Assembly (NCBI GenBank): GCA_902609285.1
Contig: CACLRL010000001.1
Span: 79,636-123,803 of the forward strand
DNA length: 44,168 nt
From: an uncultured Candidatus Actinomarina sp.
GTDB taxonomy: Bacteria; Actinomycetota; Acidimicrobiia; Actinomarinales; Actinomarinaceae
Reading direction: 5' to 3'
In this document: positions 1-9,327 of the stretch, piece by piece
How positions within the stretch are numbered: position 1 is the first letter of the stretch
Layout: each line of letters begins with the position of its first letter
The notes under the pieces: generated by a model
Database searches by the model: none
What the model saw: the letters and a program-made list of their open reading frames with translations, nothing else
Told to the model about the DNA's origin: nothing
Made by a program: the position numbers and the translations under genes

Positions 1-2
1 AG

Positions 3-149
3 ACGATAGTAATGGTTACTCATGATCCATACGCAGCTTCTTTTGCTGAAAGAGTAATAATGCTGAAAGATGGGGAAGTAGCAAGTGACATGGAGGAACC
101 TACTCAAGAAGAGATTATTTCAAGAGTTACTTCTTTAAGCGATATTTAA
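3..149 (+). CDS. ABC transporter ATP-binding protein, C-terminal fragment (partial at window edge)
   Basis: Frame from position 3 reads TIVMVTHDPYAASFAERVIMLKDGEVASDMEEPTQEEIISRVTSLSDI*. It has the H-loop 'VTHD' and a typical ABC ATPase C-terminus. The stop overlaps the ATG of the next gene (TAATG). Confidence 0.85.
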   Translation, partial: TIVMVTHDPYAASFAERVIMLKDGEVASDMEEPTQEEIISRVTSLSDI

Positions 150-2800
150 TGTTTGGATTTACTAAAAGACCACTTTTATTAATTGCCTGGAAAAACCTTA
201 AGACCTATCCGGTAAGAATTTTCCTAACAACTTCTTCAATTATTCTTGGAGTTTCCGTAATCATCGCAGCAAATATTTTTTCTGAAAGTAACAAAAACGC
301 CTTTGATAATTTATTTTCTGGAGTTTTTGAAGGAATTGATTTAGTCGTACAACCAGTACAAGAAGATTTCGCAGAAGGGTTTGGGGATGATGGCGGCCAA
401 GGTCCTATCTCTTTTGAATTTAGAAAAATTTCAGATAAAAAAATAAATGAAATAAAGAGTATTGAAGGTGTAAAAGACGCTTGGGGTGATGTTTTGGGAT
501 TTGCTCAATTTATAAAATTTGGACCTAGAAAAGATTGCCATGCTTTCAACCCAGAATGTGAAAGAGAAACTATATTAATACAAAATGGTTTTGCGCCTAC
601 TTTTGGAGCAGCATGGGATACATCTCCTTTTGCGTCTCAATGGGAAATTATCGACGGTCAACCACCTACAAATAATAAAGAAGTAGTCATGGACTCAACT
701 ACTGCTGAAGGAAATGGTTTTAGTGTTGGGGATAGAGTTACGGTTCTTGCTGGAGCTATTCCAGCTACATTTACAATCGTAGGTATTGCAGAATTTGCTA
801 ATACAGGGTCTCCAGGAGGTGCCTCTTTTGCTCTTTTTGACTTTAGAACAGCTCAAATTCTTTTGGACTCAATTGGAGAAGTTGATTTTATAAACGTTGT
901 TGTTGACGAAAATGCAGATATAAATTCAGTTCGTAATGCGATAGCTAATATTGACGACCAAGGCTTGGAAGTCATAAATGCTCAAGAAGCAGCAGCTGAA
1001 CAAGCAGACTCAATTAAACAAGGCTTAGATTTTTTCAATACGATATTGAATGTTTTTGCAGGTATAGCAATATTTGTTGGAGCTTTTATCATACAAAATA
1101 CCTTCAGAATTCTTCTACTTCAGAGAACTAAAGAACTTTCTTTATTGAGAGCACTTGGTACTTCAAAACGCCAAATCTATAGACTTGTTGTTTCTGAATC
1201 ATTATATATGGCAGTAATTGGTTCAGGCTTGGGTGTGGCTTTAGGAATTGGTTTATCAGTACTTGTCAAAGAGGGACTAAAATATTTTGACTTTGGTTTA
1301 CCAGAAGGGCCCTTGGTATTAACCCCTACCGCTGCAATCACTGGAATTGTCATAGGTGTTGTTGTTACAATACTTTCTTCATTATTGCCCGCAAGAAAAG
1401 CATCTCAAGTTAGTCCTCTTGAAGCAATAAGAGATAGTCAATCTACACCTAAAAGAAAATCCCTCCTGATAAGACTGCTAGTTGGATCTTTAGTTTCATT
1501 AACTGGTTTAGGAGTTTTATTTGGTGTTCTATATTCCTTCTTAAGACTTCCAACTTTATCAGTTCTACAGCAAGTTGGTTTAGGTGCCAGTATAATTTTT
1601 ATTGGAATATCTGTCATTACCCCATCTATTACAAAACCTTTTGTGTCTATCTTTGATTCAATTTATAAATCCACATTTGGGATTCTTGGAAAACTCGCAA
1701 CAGAAAACTCAAAAAGGACCCCACGAAGGACAGCTTCAACAGCTTCAGCTTTAATGATTGGATTAACTCTAATTTCTCTTGCAAACGTTCTTACCACCTC
1801 ATTCAAAGCACAGGCAGAAAAAGTTGTTAAAGAAGTTGTTCTTGCTGATTATCAAGTAAGTGCAGCTCAAATTTTTGCTTCACCTGGTATTCCAACTGGT
1901 TTATCAGAAGAACTTATTGCCCTTGACGAAGTTACAGAACTTTCACGTACTAGGGCGACAGTTGTTGGATATAACAACAGACCATTAATTTTAGGTGCTG
2001 TTGACAAAGAGGTTTTTGATCTAATTAAAACTGTCGATATTGCTGGATCAAGAGAAGACTTTTATCAACAAGACGCAATTGGAGTATTAAATTTTAAAGC
2101 TGAAAACGATGATATCTCATTAAACGACAAAGTAACTTTGACAATTCCAGAAGTAGGAAAAAAAGAATTCGTTGTTAAGTATATTTTTGATTGGACGACC
2201 CAACCTCCAGCTGAATTCTTTCTTCTATTAGAAAATCATGAATTTTTTTCAAATGAATCCCTTGATACAGAGCTTTACTTTAATGTCATAAATAAAGACG
2301 AAGCAACTAAAAATAAACTTGATGATATAGTGGACCACTATCCAGGTGTTACTTTACGTGACCAAGATGCTTTGATTGAAGAAGCGAATAGTCAGATTCA
2401 ATTACTACTTAATGTAATTTATGGATTTTTATCTATTTCAATTTTTGTTGCACTGTTTGGGATTACAAATACTCTTTCATTATCTGTTTTTGAAAGAACA
2501 AGAGAAATAGGACTAATGAGAGCTATCGGAACTCTTAGAAAACAAATCAGAAATATGGTGTTCATCGAATCTTCAATTATCGCAATTTTTGGTGCATTGC
2601 TTGGAACTGGGCTTGGAATCTTTTTTGCTTGGAGTCTAATTCAAGCATTGGAAGACCAGGGCTTTACAGAGTTTGCAGTCTCAACTCAACAAACACTTTT
2701 GTGGATAGGTATAGCAATATTTTCAGGAATAATTGCGGCAATAATTCCTGCAATTAGAGCGTCTAGACAAAATATTTTAGAAGCTATTTCTTACGAATAA
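149..2800 (+). CDS. ABC transporter permease, FtsX/MacB-like, with two FtsX domains
   Basis: 883 aa. N-terminal 'AWKNLKTYPVRIFLTTSSIILGVSVIIAANIF', two FtsX-like blocks ('LLLQRTKELSLLRALGTSKRQIYRLV' and 'SVFERTREIGLMRAIGTLRKQIRNMV'). Coupled to the upstream ATPase. Confidence 0.9.
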   Translation: MFGFTKRPLLLIAWKNLKTYPVRIFLTTSSIILGVSVIIAANIFSESNKNAFDNLFSGVFEGIDLVVQPVQEDFAEGFGDDGGQGPISFEFRKISDKKINEIKSIEGVKDAWGDVLGFAQFIKFGPRKDCHAFNPECERETILIQNGFAPTFGAAWDTSPFASQWEIIDGQPPTNNKEVVMDSTTAEGNGFSVGDRVTVLAGAIPATFTIVGIAEFANTGSPGGASFALFDFRTAQILLDSIGEVDFINVVVDENADINSVRNAIANIDDQGLEVINAQEAAAEQADSIKQGLDFFNTILNVFAGIAIFVGAFIIQNTFRILLLQRTKELSLLRALGTSKRQIYRLVVSESLYMAVIGSGLGVALGIGLSVLVKEGLKYFDFGLPEGPLVLTPTAAITGIVIGVVVTILSSLLPARKASQVSPLEAIRDSQSTPKRKSLLIRLLVGSLVSLTGLGVLFGVLYSFLRLPTLSVLQQVGLGASIIFIGISVITPSITKPFVSIFDSIYKSTFGILGKLATENSKRTPRRTASTASALMIGLTLISLANVLTTSFKAQAEKVVKEVVLADYQVSAAQIFASPGIPTGLSEELIALDEVTELSRTRATVVGYNNRPLILGAVDKEVFDLIKTVDIAGSREDFYQQDAIGVLNFKAENDDISLNDKVTLTIPEVGKKEFVVKYIFDWTTQPPAEFFLLLENHEFFSNESLDTELYFNVINKDEATKNKLDDIVDHYPGVTLRDQDALIEEANSQIQLLLNVIYGFLSISIFVALFGITNTLSLSVFERTREIGLMRAIGTLRKQIRNMVFIESSIIAIFGALLGTGLGIFFAWSLIQALEDQGFTEFAVSTQQTLLWIGIAIFSGIIAAIIPAIRASRQNILEAISYE

Positions 2801-2803
2801 ATA

Positions 2804-5800
2804 TTAAGGATTGCCAGGAGGAGTCTCTCCACCTGGAGGCGGTTCATTTCCACCTGGAGGCGGTTCATTTCCACCTGGAGGAGGTTCATTTCCACCTGGA
2901 GGAGGTTCATTTCCACCTGGAGGAGGGTTGTTACCTTCTCCCTCAGGAGGTGGTCCTTGACCTTCTTGTTCAGGTTGACATCCTGGAGCATAAGGATTGT
3001 TTGCACAATCTTCTTGATCTTGCTGTCCACCAGGAGGTATATCCCCACTAGGAGGATTATCTTCACCACCAGGAGGAGGGTTGTTACCTTCTCCCTCAGG
3101 AGGTGGCCCTTGACCTTCTTGTCCACCACTTTGAGGACAACCAGGTGCATATGGATTGTCATCACAATCTTGGTCTTGTATTACTCCATCTTGAGGAGGT
3201 GGAGGGGCAACCTGTGAACATGTAGGATCATCTGGATTTTCATCGCAATAGTTTCCTGCAAATTCGGTAAAATTATCTGATTGATTTTTAAACTCACCTG
3301 CTTTTTCAGCATCTCCCCAACCACCACCTGGTGCAGGTTGTGTCCCAGGGGCAAAACCTCCCTCAGGAGGCGGACCAAAAGCATTGCCTTCACCGGGCTC
3401 TCCACCTTCTATTGGTTGAGCATAACAGAGAGGATCTTGAGGATTGTCCTCACAAAGTGAACCTACATCTTCAGGATTAAATGCTTCAAATTCTTTTACG
3501 CCTTCTTCTCCAACTGCTAACAATCCTGATTCTGATGGATCAAAACCTTCTTGACATCCTGGTTCATTTTGATTTCCAGGAGCCGAGCAATCAAGAACAA
3601 AATAATCATCATGATTACCGTATCGCTGAGATGCTAAATCATCTGCTCCTTCAATGGAATTATAGAAAACTCCTTGCTGAGCTAAGTCAACATATGAATC
3701 ATCACTAAACATATTGCCTAGGAACGCACCTTTATCTAAATTACCTTCTCCGTAATAATCTCTAAAACATTCTGGGTGGTTAGGATCTTCTGTACAGAAA
3801 TTAGGCTTTTCACCAGCGCTTGCATTTGGATCTGGAGCCGCGTATTGAGCTAGCAACCCTCCTGTCAAAGGACCTTTCAGCCCTCCTTGTTGTCCAAAAC
3901 CTGAATCACACTCTGGTGCGTCAGGTGTTTGATCACAATATGCAGGTGCTACATATTCCCCTTCTGAGAAAACATCAGCTGGCCTATAATTATCTCCACA
4001 TTCAGTAGCTTCAGGATTTTCTTGACAGAATTCTTGTGGTGGACCAGTTAATTCTTGAGGGCCTCCATAAATATCAAACATATCATTTCGATCTAGCGCA
4101 AGCCCAGTAGCATTGCCAACAAACTCATGAAAGAAATCACCTTCACCTGCACACATTGGGTCATCCGGGTATTCTTCACAATTCACTGGTGCCCACTCGT
4201 CACCCAATACATCCTCGTCATAAACATGGAAAAACGTATAAACAGCTTGTGCATTACCTCCTACACATTCAGGATCTTCAGGATTATCTGCACAGAAAGA
4301 ATTTTCATTAGCACTTTTTCCAAAGAAAGCATTTCCGGGATCAATGCCTCCATCTTCACAATTCTCAGGACTAGCTTCACAATATGCACCACCTTCTTGA
4401 AAAGCATCTCCAACAAACTGTGGACCATCTGAACATTCTGGTAACCAAGTCTGCTCGTCACAATAACCTGGTTTAATGTCATTTGTTGTAAATGTATATT
4501 CAAATCCCATTCCCTGGACCATATCCTCAACAAAATGATTACCTGCAAATGCTTGAGCTAGAAATTCTGGAGGAGGTGCTCCAGCTGCACATTCAGGATC
4601 ATTAGGATTATCTGCGCAATAAGTACCTTCAACAAAATTATCTTGACCTGCGTTAACAAACATATTTGCAGCTGCCAGAGCCATAGCTGAAGCAACATCA
4701 CCTGTGTTTGCTAGCTCATTTACGGCATTTGTATCTGCTGAAATGAATTGCATCATTCCATGTTGTGCACGAAAGTTTCCATTTTCATTATGGTCAAAAC
4801 CTAAATTTTGAAATTTTTCATTTTCATGAACAGTTACAGCATCTTCAAACGTTCCAATGAATTCTGATAATGGAGGTAGTTCTTGAGATGGACCATCTTC
4901 TGGTGCTTCTTGCCAGTTTGCGGATATAAATTCCTCAACAACTTCATCTGGTACAGCTACTTCTTGTACTACTTCAGCAAGCACTTCTACAGAATTTGTT
5001 AGTTCATCCGGTGCTCCTGCGGCAACCAAAAGAGTTTGAGCCAAATCCATTCTCTGAGTATCACTTTCAGTAAAAACTGCATTTACTGCTACATCTGCTG
5101 TTAATTGTTCACTACCCTCAGCAAGACCTTCCTGTGTTTCAGCTTTGCACGTGTAGCTACATGCCCCTTCCATGTTTGAAACAAATTCATCAACAATTAG
5201 TGCAACAGTTGATGAGTCTTCGTCTGTCCAACCTGAACCCCCTGTTGTTGCACTTCCAAGTTCTGTTCCCGCAGTTTGAGAAACAGCTACTAAAACCGGT
5301 ACCCCTTCTTCGTTAGGAAGCAATTCACTAAACACAGCATCATCTGCTTCCTCCCCACCTTCTAAGACGGTACTTTTTGCTGAAAGACTTGTTACATCAT
5401 ATTCAAATACACCTTCGGTTCCATGAACAGAGAGCTCTGCAGTTGGAGTAACTATTTTTGCAAGAGATGCTGATAGCCCTTCACTTCTGATATCGTAAGC
5501 AATACTTCCAGAAATTACATCTACTGTTAAAACTCTTGCATTTTCCTCCTCATCATAATCAAAGCTTCTAATATTGATTACAGAATTTCCTCCCATCAAG
5601 AGAGCAGATCCGTCTTCAAAAGTCATTTGAGCCGTACCATTATCAGCTGTTCTTATTTTTACACCCATATCAAGTGGAACGATTTCACTAACTACTTCCC
5701 AGTCTTCAGAGGTGCTGGTAAGTATCCCTGTTGCACCAATTAATGGCTTTAATAAAATTGGAGGAACGACTAAATCTGCTTCGTTATACACTTCTCCGGA

Positions 5801-5968
5801 AGACGTTTCTACATCTGCAGCTGTAGTTGTTGTGGTTTCTTCAGTAGTTTCCACTGTTTCATTAGATGTGTCGTTTGAACCCCCACATGCAGAGAGAATT
5901 AAGAAGAGAATAATTAAAATAACAAAACTTTTTCTTTGTTTCATGTCTACAGTCCTAATCCTAGACAA
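2804..5968 (-). CDS. Large secreted lipoprotein with N-terminal FecR domain, multiple C-x(n)-P-x-C mini-motifs and a Pro/Gly-rich C-terminal tail
   Basis: 1054 aa. Lipobox 'LILSACGGSND'; FecR-like segment 'GVKIRTADNGTAQMTFEDGSALLMGGNSVINI...GTEGVFEYDV'; repeated motifs such as YCADNPNDPEC, FCADNPEDPEC, LCEDNPQDPLC and YCDENPDDPTC; tail (NEPPPGG)n. Confidence 0.85.
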   Translation of the reverse strand: MSRIRTVDMKQRKSFVILIILFLILSACGGSNDTSNETVETTEETTTTTAADVETSSGEVYNEADLVVPPILLKPLIGATGILTSTSEDWEVVSEIVPLDMGVKIRTADNGTAQMTFEDGSALLMGGNSVINIRSFDYDEEENARVLTVDVISGSIAYDIRSEGLSASLAKIVTPTAELSVHGTEGVFEYDVTSLSAKSTVLEGGEEADDAVFSELLPNEEGVPVLVAVSQTAGTELGSATTGGSGWTDEDSSTVALIVDEFVSNMEGACSYTCKAETQEGLAEGSEQLTADVAVNAVFTESDTQRMDLAQTLLVAAGAPDELTNSVEVLAEVVQEVAVPDEVVEEFISANWQEAPEDGPSQELPPLSEFIGTFEDAVTVHENEKFQNLGFDHNENGNFRAQHGMMQFISADTNAVNELANTGDVASAMALAAANMFVNAGQDNFVEGTYCADNPNDPECAAGAPPPEFLAQAFAGNHFVEDMVQGMGFEYTFTTNDIKPGYCDEQTWLPECSDGPQFVGDAFQEGGAYCEASPENCEDGGIDPGNAFFGKSANENSFCADNPEDPECVGGNAQAVYTFFHVYDEDVLGDEWAPVNCEEYPDDPMCAGEGDFFHEFVGNATGLALDRNDMFDIYGGPQELTGPPQEFCQENPEATECGDNYRPADVFSEGEYVAPAYCDQTPDAPECDSGFGQQGGLKGPLTGGLLAQYAAPDPNASAGEKPNFCTEDPNHPECFRDYYGEGNLDKGAFLGNMFSDDSYVDLAQQGVFYNSIEGADDLASQRYGNHDDYFVLDCSAPGNQNEPGCQEGFDPSESGLLAVGEEGVKEFEAFNPEDVGSLCEDNPQDPLCYAQPIEGGEPGEGNAFGPPPEGGFAPGTQPAPGGGWGDAEKAGEFKNQSDNFTEFAGNYCDENPDDPTCSQVAPPPPQDGVIQDQDCDDNPYAPGCPQSGGQEGQGPPPEGEGNNPPPGGEDNPPSGDIPPGGQQDQEDCANNPYAPGCQPEQEGQGPPPEGEGNNPPPGGNEPPPGGNEPPPGGNEPPPGGNEPPPGGETPPGNP
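2829..2930. repeat. 21-bp tandem repeat, about 4 full copies plus a partial (encodes PPPGGNE repeats on the minus strand)
   Basis: Units beginning CCACCTGGAGG at 2829, 2850, 2871, 2892 and 2913 (period 21), followed by [CA]GGTTCATTT. Confidence 0.9.
2927..3178. repeat. Imperfect ~100-bp intragenic duplication (offset about 152 bp)
   Basis: 'gttgttaccttctccctcaggaggtgg[t/c]ccttgaccttcttgt' occurs near 2928 and near 3080. Both are followed by related DC(D/A)(D/N)NPYAPGC-encoding sequence. Confidence 0.75.
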
Positions 5969-6053
5969 TATTTTGCTGAGGTTCTACATTTACCGAGGCA
6001 ATCTTTGCCACACTCTTTAGTAAAAAACTAATTATCTTTTACAATGAATATGT

Positions 6054-7346
6054 ATGAAAAACCCTAATATAACTGAATTATTGTCAAAATTAGTAGAAAT
6101 CCCCTCTATCAGCTCTCTTGATGAAAACCATAACGATGTTTTAGATTCAGCAAATTATATTGCTGACTTATTCAAGGGACTGGGCCTAAAATCTAAGGTC
6201 ACTTCAAGTAAAAATAGTAAACCTGCTGTACTTGCACAGACTGAACTAGACCCATCTAAAAAAACTGTTCTTCTTTATGCACATCATGATGTCCAACCAG
6301 TTGGTGATAGAAATAAATGGGCTACAGATCCGTTTAAACCAGAAATTATTGAAGGAAGACTTTTTGCAAGAGGATCAGGAGATAACAAAGCAGGAGTTGT
6401 AACTCATTATGAAGTGGTTAAAAATCTAATTGAAACTCTGCCTGTGAATATAAAAATTTTTATTGAAGGTGAGGAAGAAATCGGTTCACCATACATGACT
6501 GAATTTATTGAAGAAAACAGAGGAGATCTTGAAGCTGATGTAATTGTTATTGCAGATTCAGGAAATATTAAGTCAGGCGTTCCAACAATAACGACATCCT
6601 TAAGAGGACTAGTTGATGGTGTCATAGTTGTTGATCAACAAATGGAACCTGTACATTCTGGATTGGGTGGAGGCGTAGTTCCAGATGCATTTATGATATT
6701 AAGTCGCATAATAGCTTCTTTTCATAATGAAAAAGGAGAACTCCTTATAGAAGGACTTACTCCAACTGAACAAGATGTATTTGAACTATCTGATGAATTT
6801 GTAAAGAGTTCACTCTCTTCTAAGGGAGTTGAGCTTTTTGAAATGGATAGTTATTCAAAAAGATTATGGTTGGAACCTGCATTAAGCATACTGGCGATTG
6901 ATGCTCCTCCCGTAGCCGAATCTGTAAACTTACTTATTCCTAAAGCAAAAGCAAAAGTAAGCTTAAGGCTTCCTCCAACTGAAGATCCAGATCATGCAAT
7001 GAATATGCTTGAACAACATATAAAAGAAAATACTCCTTTTAATGCAAATGTTGAATTTATACCTGAAGCAAAAGGAAAAGGAATACTAGTTGATCCCAAA
7101 AATGAATTCAGTTCAAAACTTATAGAATCATTTAATAAACATTGGGAAAATGACGTTGCATATATGGGGGTTGGAGGGTCAATTCCTTTTGCAAATATCT
7201 TTATAAATGAGTTTCCAAATTCTGAGATAGTTTTAGTAGGTGCAGGCGATGAAGAAGGAAATGCTCATGCCCCTAATGAAAGCGTAAACCTTAGTGATAT
7301 CCAAAGACTTATTGATAGTCTTACAGATGCTCTTTCAAGTTATTAA
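6054..7346 (+). CDS. M20 family metallopeptidase/dipeptidase
   Basis: 430 aa. 'VLLYAHHDVQPVGDRNKW', 'LFARGSGDNKAGV', 'FIEGEEEIGSP' are hallmark M20 motifs. Confidence 0.93.
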   Translation: MKNPNITELLSKLVEIPSISSLDENHNDVLDSANYIADLFKGLGLKSKVTSSKNSKPAVLAQTELDPSKKTVLLYAHHDVQPVGDRNKWATDPFKPEIIEGRLFARGSGDNKAGVVTHYEVVKNLIETLPVNIKIFIEGEEEIGSPYMTEFIEENRGDLEADVIVIADSGNIKSGVPTITTSLRGLVDGVIVVDQQMEPVHSGLGGGVVPDAFMILSRIIASFHNEKGELLIEGLTPTEQDVFELSDEFVKSSLSSKGVELFEMDSYSKRLWLEPALSILAIDAPPVAESVNLLIPKAKAKVSLRLPPTEDPDHAMNMLEQHIKENTPFNANVEFIPEAKGKGILVDPKNEFSSKLIESFNKHWENDVAYMGVGGSIPFANIFINEFPNSEIVLVGAGDEEGNAHAPNESVNLSDIQRLIDSLTDALSSY

Positions 7347-7348
7347 CA

Positions 7349-7379
7349 AATTGTTAAATTTACTTAAAATTTAACAATT
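7349..7379. terminator. AT-only perfect inverted repeat just after the M20 peptidase stop (possible terminator)
   Basis: AATTGTTAAATTT (7349-7361), ACTTA loop, AAATTTAACAATT (7367-7379). 13-bp perfect arms. Confidence 0.5.
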
Positions 7380-7405
7380 ACCGACACGCTCACGTTTTTG
7401 TTTAT

Positions 7406-7422
7406 ATACTCGAATTGAGTAT
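7406..7422. promoter_or_regulatory. Candidate operator: ATACTC-GAATT-GAGTAT inverted repeat upstream of the membrane/ABM gene cluster
   Basis: 6-bp perfect arms with 5-bp centre, in the 128-bp intergenic region before the 7475 CDS. Confidence 0.4.
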
Positions 7423-7474
7423 GAGAGTAGTTCATATTTGTACAAGTTTATAAAAACTTAAGGAAGGAAGTTTT

Positions 7475-8050
7475 ATGAAAGCATTTTTTACACAGCCTAT
7501 TGGGCAACTTGCAAGACAAAATGCTCTTGGATTTATTGGTTGTAATTTATATCTAATAGTTATAAATTTTGGATCATTTGATTCGGTAGACGCCGTTGAC
7601 AAAATATTTAATTTTGCTTGGGGGTTTACACTTTTAGCATTGATTATTGCAGGTTATAGCTTAGTAGAAGATCAGGTACCTGAATATTGGAGAATGGCAA
7701 CTGGAATTTTAGCTGCAGTCATTATTACTGGAACTCTTATTGAATTAGCGATACCAGAGTTTCAGGAAAATGGATTTGTTCCAATGTATTTTTTATGGGC
7801 ATTCAACTCATTAACTTATAACTTAACGAACAGGGGGACAGGAGTATTTCGACCAATCTATGAAAATCTAAGTATTCTTGGTTTCCTCTCAATACTCATT
7901 GGCACAGGAGCAAACATATTTTTCGACTACACACCACCTGAATCTATTCAACCTATTTTTGGGATTGGCTGGATTGCAATGGTTATTGGTTTAGGTTACG
8001 GAAGCTATGTTGCTTGGGGGGACAAGTTAGCCTCAAGTACAAATGAGTAA
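7475..8050 (+). CDS. Small polytopic membrane protein (paralogue of the next gene; 'VPEYWR' motif)
   Basis: 191 aa, several hydrophobic segments, SD-like AAGGAAGG upstream. Shares 'NFGSFDSVD..FNFAWGFTL...EDQVPEYWRMATGILAAVI' with the 8090 ORF. Confidence 0.8.
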   Translation: MKAFFTQPIGQLARQNALGFIGCNLYLIVINFGSFDSVDAVDKIFNFAWGFTLLALIIAGYSLVEDQVPEYWRMATGILAAVIITGTLIELAIPEFQENGFVPMYFLWAFNSLTYNLTNRGTGVFRPIYENLSILGFLSILIGTGANIFFDYTPPESIQPIFGIGWIAMVIGLGYGSYVAWGDKLASSTNE

Positions 8051-8089
8051 AAAGTTTAAAGTAAGAAAAATAGAAGAATAGGAGATAAA

Positions 8090-8620
8090 ATGAAAAAATT
8101 TTTTGTGCAAGATGTTAAAGAAGGATCACAACAAGCAGCTTATTTGTTTATAGTTATAAATGTTGTTTTTTTTGTTGGAGGAGTTGCTGAAATTGATTAT
8201 GGCAATTTTGATAATGTACTTCAACTATTTTGGACCATCTCGCTTGTGCAAATACTCTTAGGATTGAAGGACCTCCAAGGAGATACGGTTCCTGAAGATT
8301 GGAGACAAGGTTATACAATGATAGCCGCAGCAGTTGCTGTTGCATCTCTTTTAGGCATTAATGAAGATATAAATACCTCAGGAATTTTTACTTTATTCGC
8401 ATTTGTAATTTTGGGTCTGGGTGTAACCACAGAAGGTGTAATTGACAATATTTGGAGATATGCGGCGATTCTTGCAGGTTTGTTTGGAATTGTTGGAAGT
8501 GGAAGTGAATTTATTACAGGAACCAACATCATTGCGGATACTCCTCTTGGGTTCGTTGCTTTCTTAACATTTATTGCTGGTGTTGGAGTAGGACCCTTGC
8601 TTGCTTGGAATAAAAGATAG
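8090..8620 (+). CDS. Small polytopic membrane protein (paralogue of the 7475 gene; 'VPEDWR' motif)
   Basis: 176 aa, 'YGNFDNVLQLFWTISL...GDTVPEDWRQGYTMIAAAVAV'. SD 'ataggag' upstream. Confidence 0.8.
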   Translation: MKKFFVQDVKEGSQQAAYLFIVINVVFFVGGVAEIDYGNFDNVLQLFWTISLVQILLGLKDLQGDTVPEDWRQGYTMIAAAVAVASLLGINEDINTSGIFTLFAFVILGLGVTTEGVIDNIWRYAAILAGLFGIVGSGSEFITGTNIIADTPLGFVAFLTFIAGVGVGPLLAWNKR

Positions 8621-8667
8621 GGATTTGTAGCAAACTTAACTATCGCAAAAATTACGTTAGGAGAAAA

Positions 8668-9309
8668 ATGTATGTAAGACTTGGGTTAGCAAACCCTAAA
8701 GAAGGCATGACTGAAGATGCCCTGAACTATTTCAAAGATGTAGCAATTCCAGTTTACGATCAGGTAAGCGGAATACTATCAGCTGGAGCTTGTATAAACA
8801 ATGAAGGACAACTTATGGCTTGGACTATGTGGGCTAATCATGAGGCGAAGGAAGCTGCAATGGATGAATTTCAACAAAACCTTTCTGGTTTGGCAGACTT
8901 AATAACAGAACCACCAACAATTTTCGAAGGACCAATGATTGCCGCTCAACAGTATATTATGGTTCCAAAAGATGGAGGAGAATCTTTCTTCGCAAGATTT
9001 GTCATGGGAGGTGGCATGCAGGATGATAAAACATATGATGATGCTGGTGCTTTTATGACTAGCACTGTTTACCCAGCATATGAAAATGTCAATGGAATTT
9101 ATGCATCTGCTGCTTGCAAAGTAGATAATGACACGGGTTTTAGTTTTAACTTTTGGACTGATCATGAAGCCGCACATTCAGCATCTGATGTAATTACAGA
9201 AGTTGTAAAAGACGCAATTGAAAATTTAATTAAAGAAGCACCCCAAGAATTAACCGGAGAGTGTAATGTATGGAAAAATTACGTTGACTTTCCTGTAGGA
9301 AAATTATAA
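8668..9309 (+). CDS. Tandem ABM-like (dimeric alpha/beta barrel) two-domain protein
   Basis: 213 aa with an internally duplicated pattern: 'LMAWTMWANHEAKEAAMDEF' and 'FSFNFWTDHEAAHSASDVI'. C-terminal 'GECNVWKNYVDFPVGKL'. SD 'aggag'. Confidence 0.7.
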   Translation: MYVRLGLANPKEGMTEDALNYFKDVAIPVYDQVSGILSAGACINNEGQLMAWTMWANHEAKEAAMDEFQQNLSGLADLITEPPTIFEGPMIAAQQYIMVPKDGGESFFARFVMGGGMQDDKTYDDAGAFMTSTVYPAYENVNGIYASAACKVDNDTGFSFNFWTDHEAAHSASDVITEVVKDAIENLIKEAPQELTGECNVWKNYVDFPVGKL

Positions 9310-9327
9310 AAACAGAAAGGAGTATAA

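Noticed and set aside
2791-5316. Listed ORFs opposite or overlapping the FecR lipoprotein (2791-3165 -, 2957-3217 +, 3181-3405 -, 3481-3708 +, 3820-4008 +, 4127-4432 +, 4261-4548 -, 5134-5316 +)
   Set aside because: They lie inside a convincing 1054-aa lipoprotein frame, are low-complexity or lack recognisable motifs, and arise from repeat-rich sequence.
5712-6020. 102-aa plus-strand ORF over the lipoprotein N-terminus
   Set aside because: Antisense to the signal peptide/FecR start of the 2804-5968 gene; no start-site signal or family resemblance.
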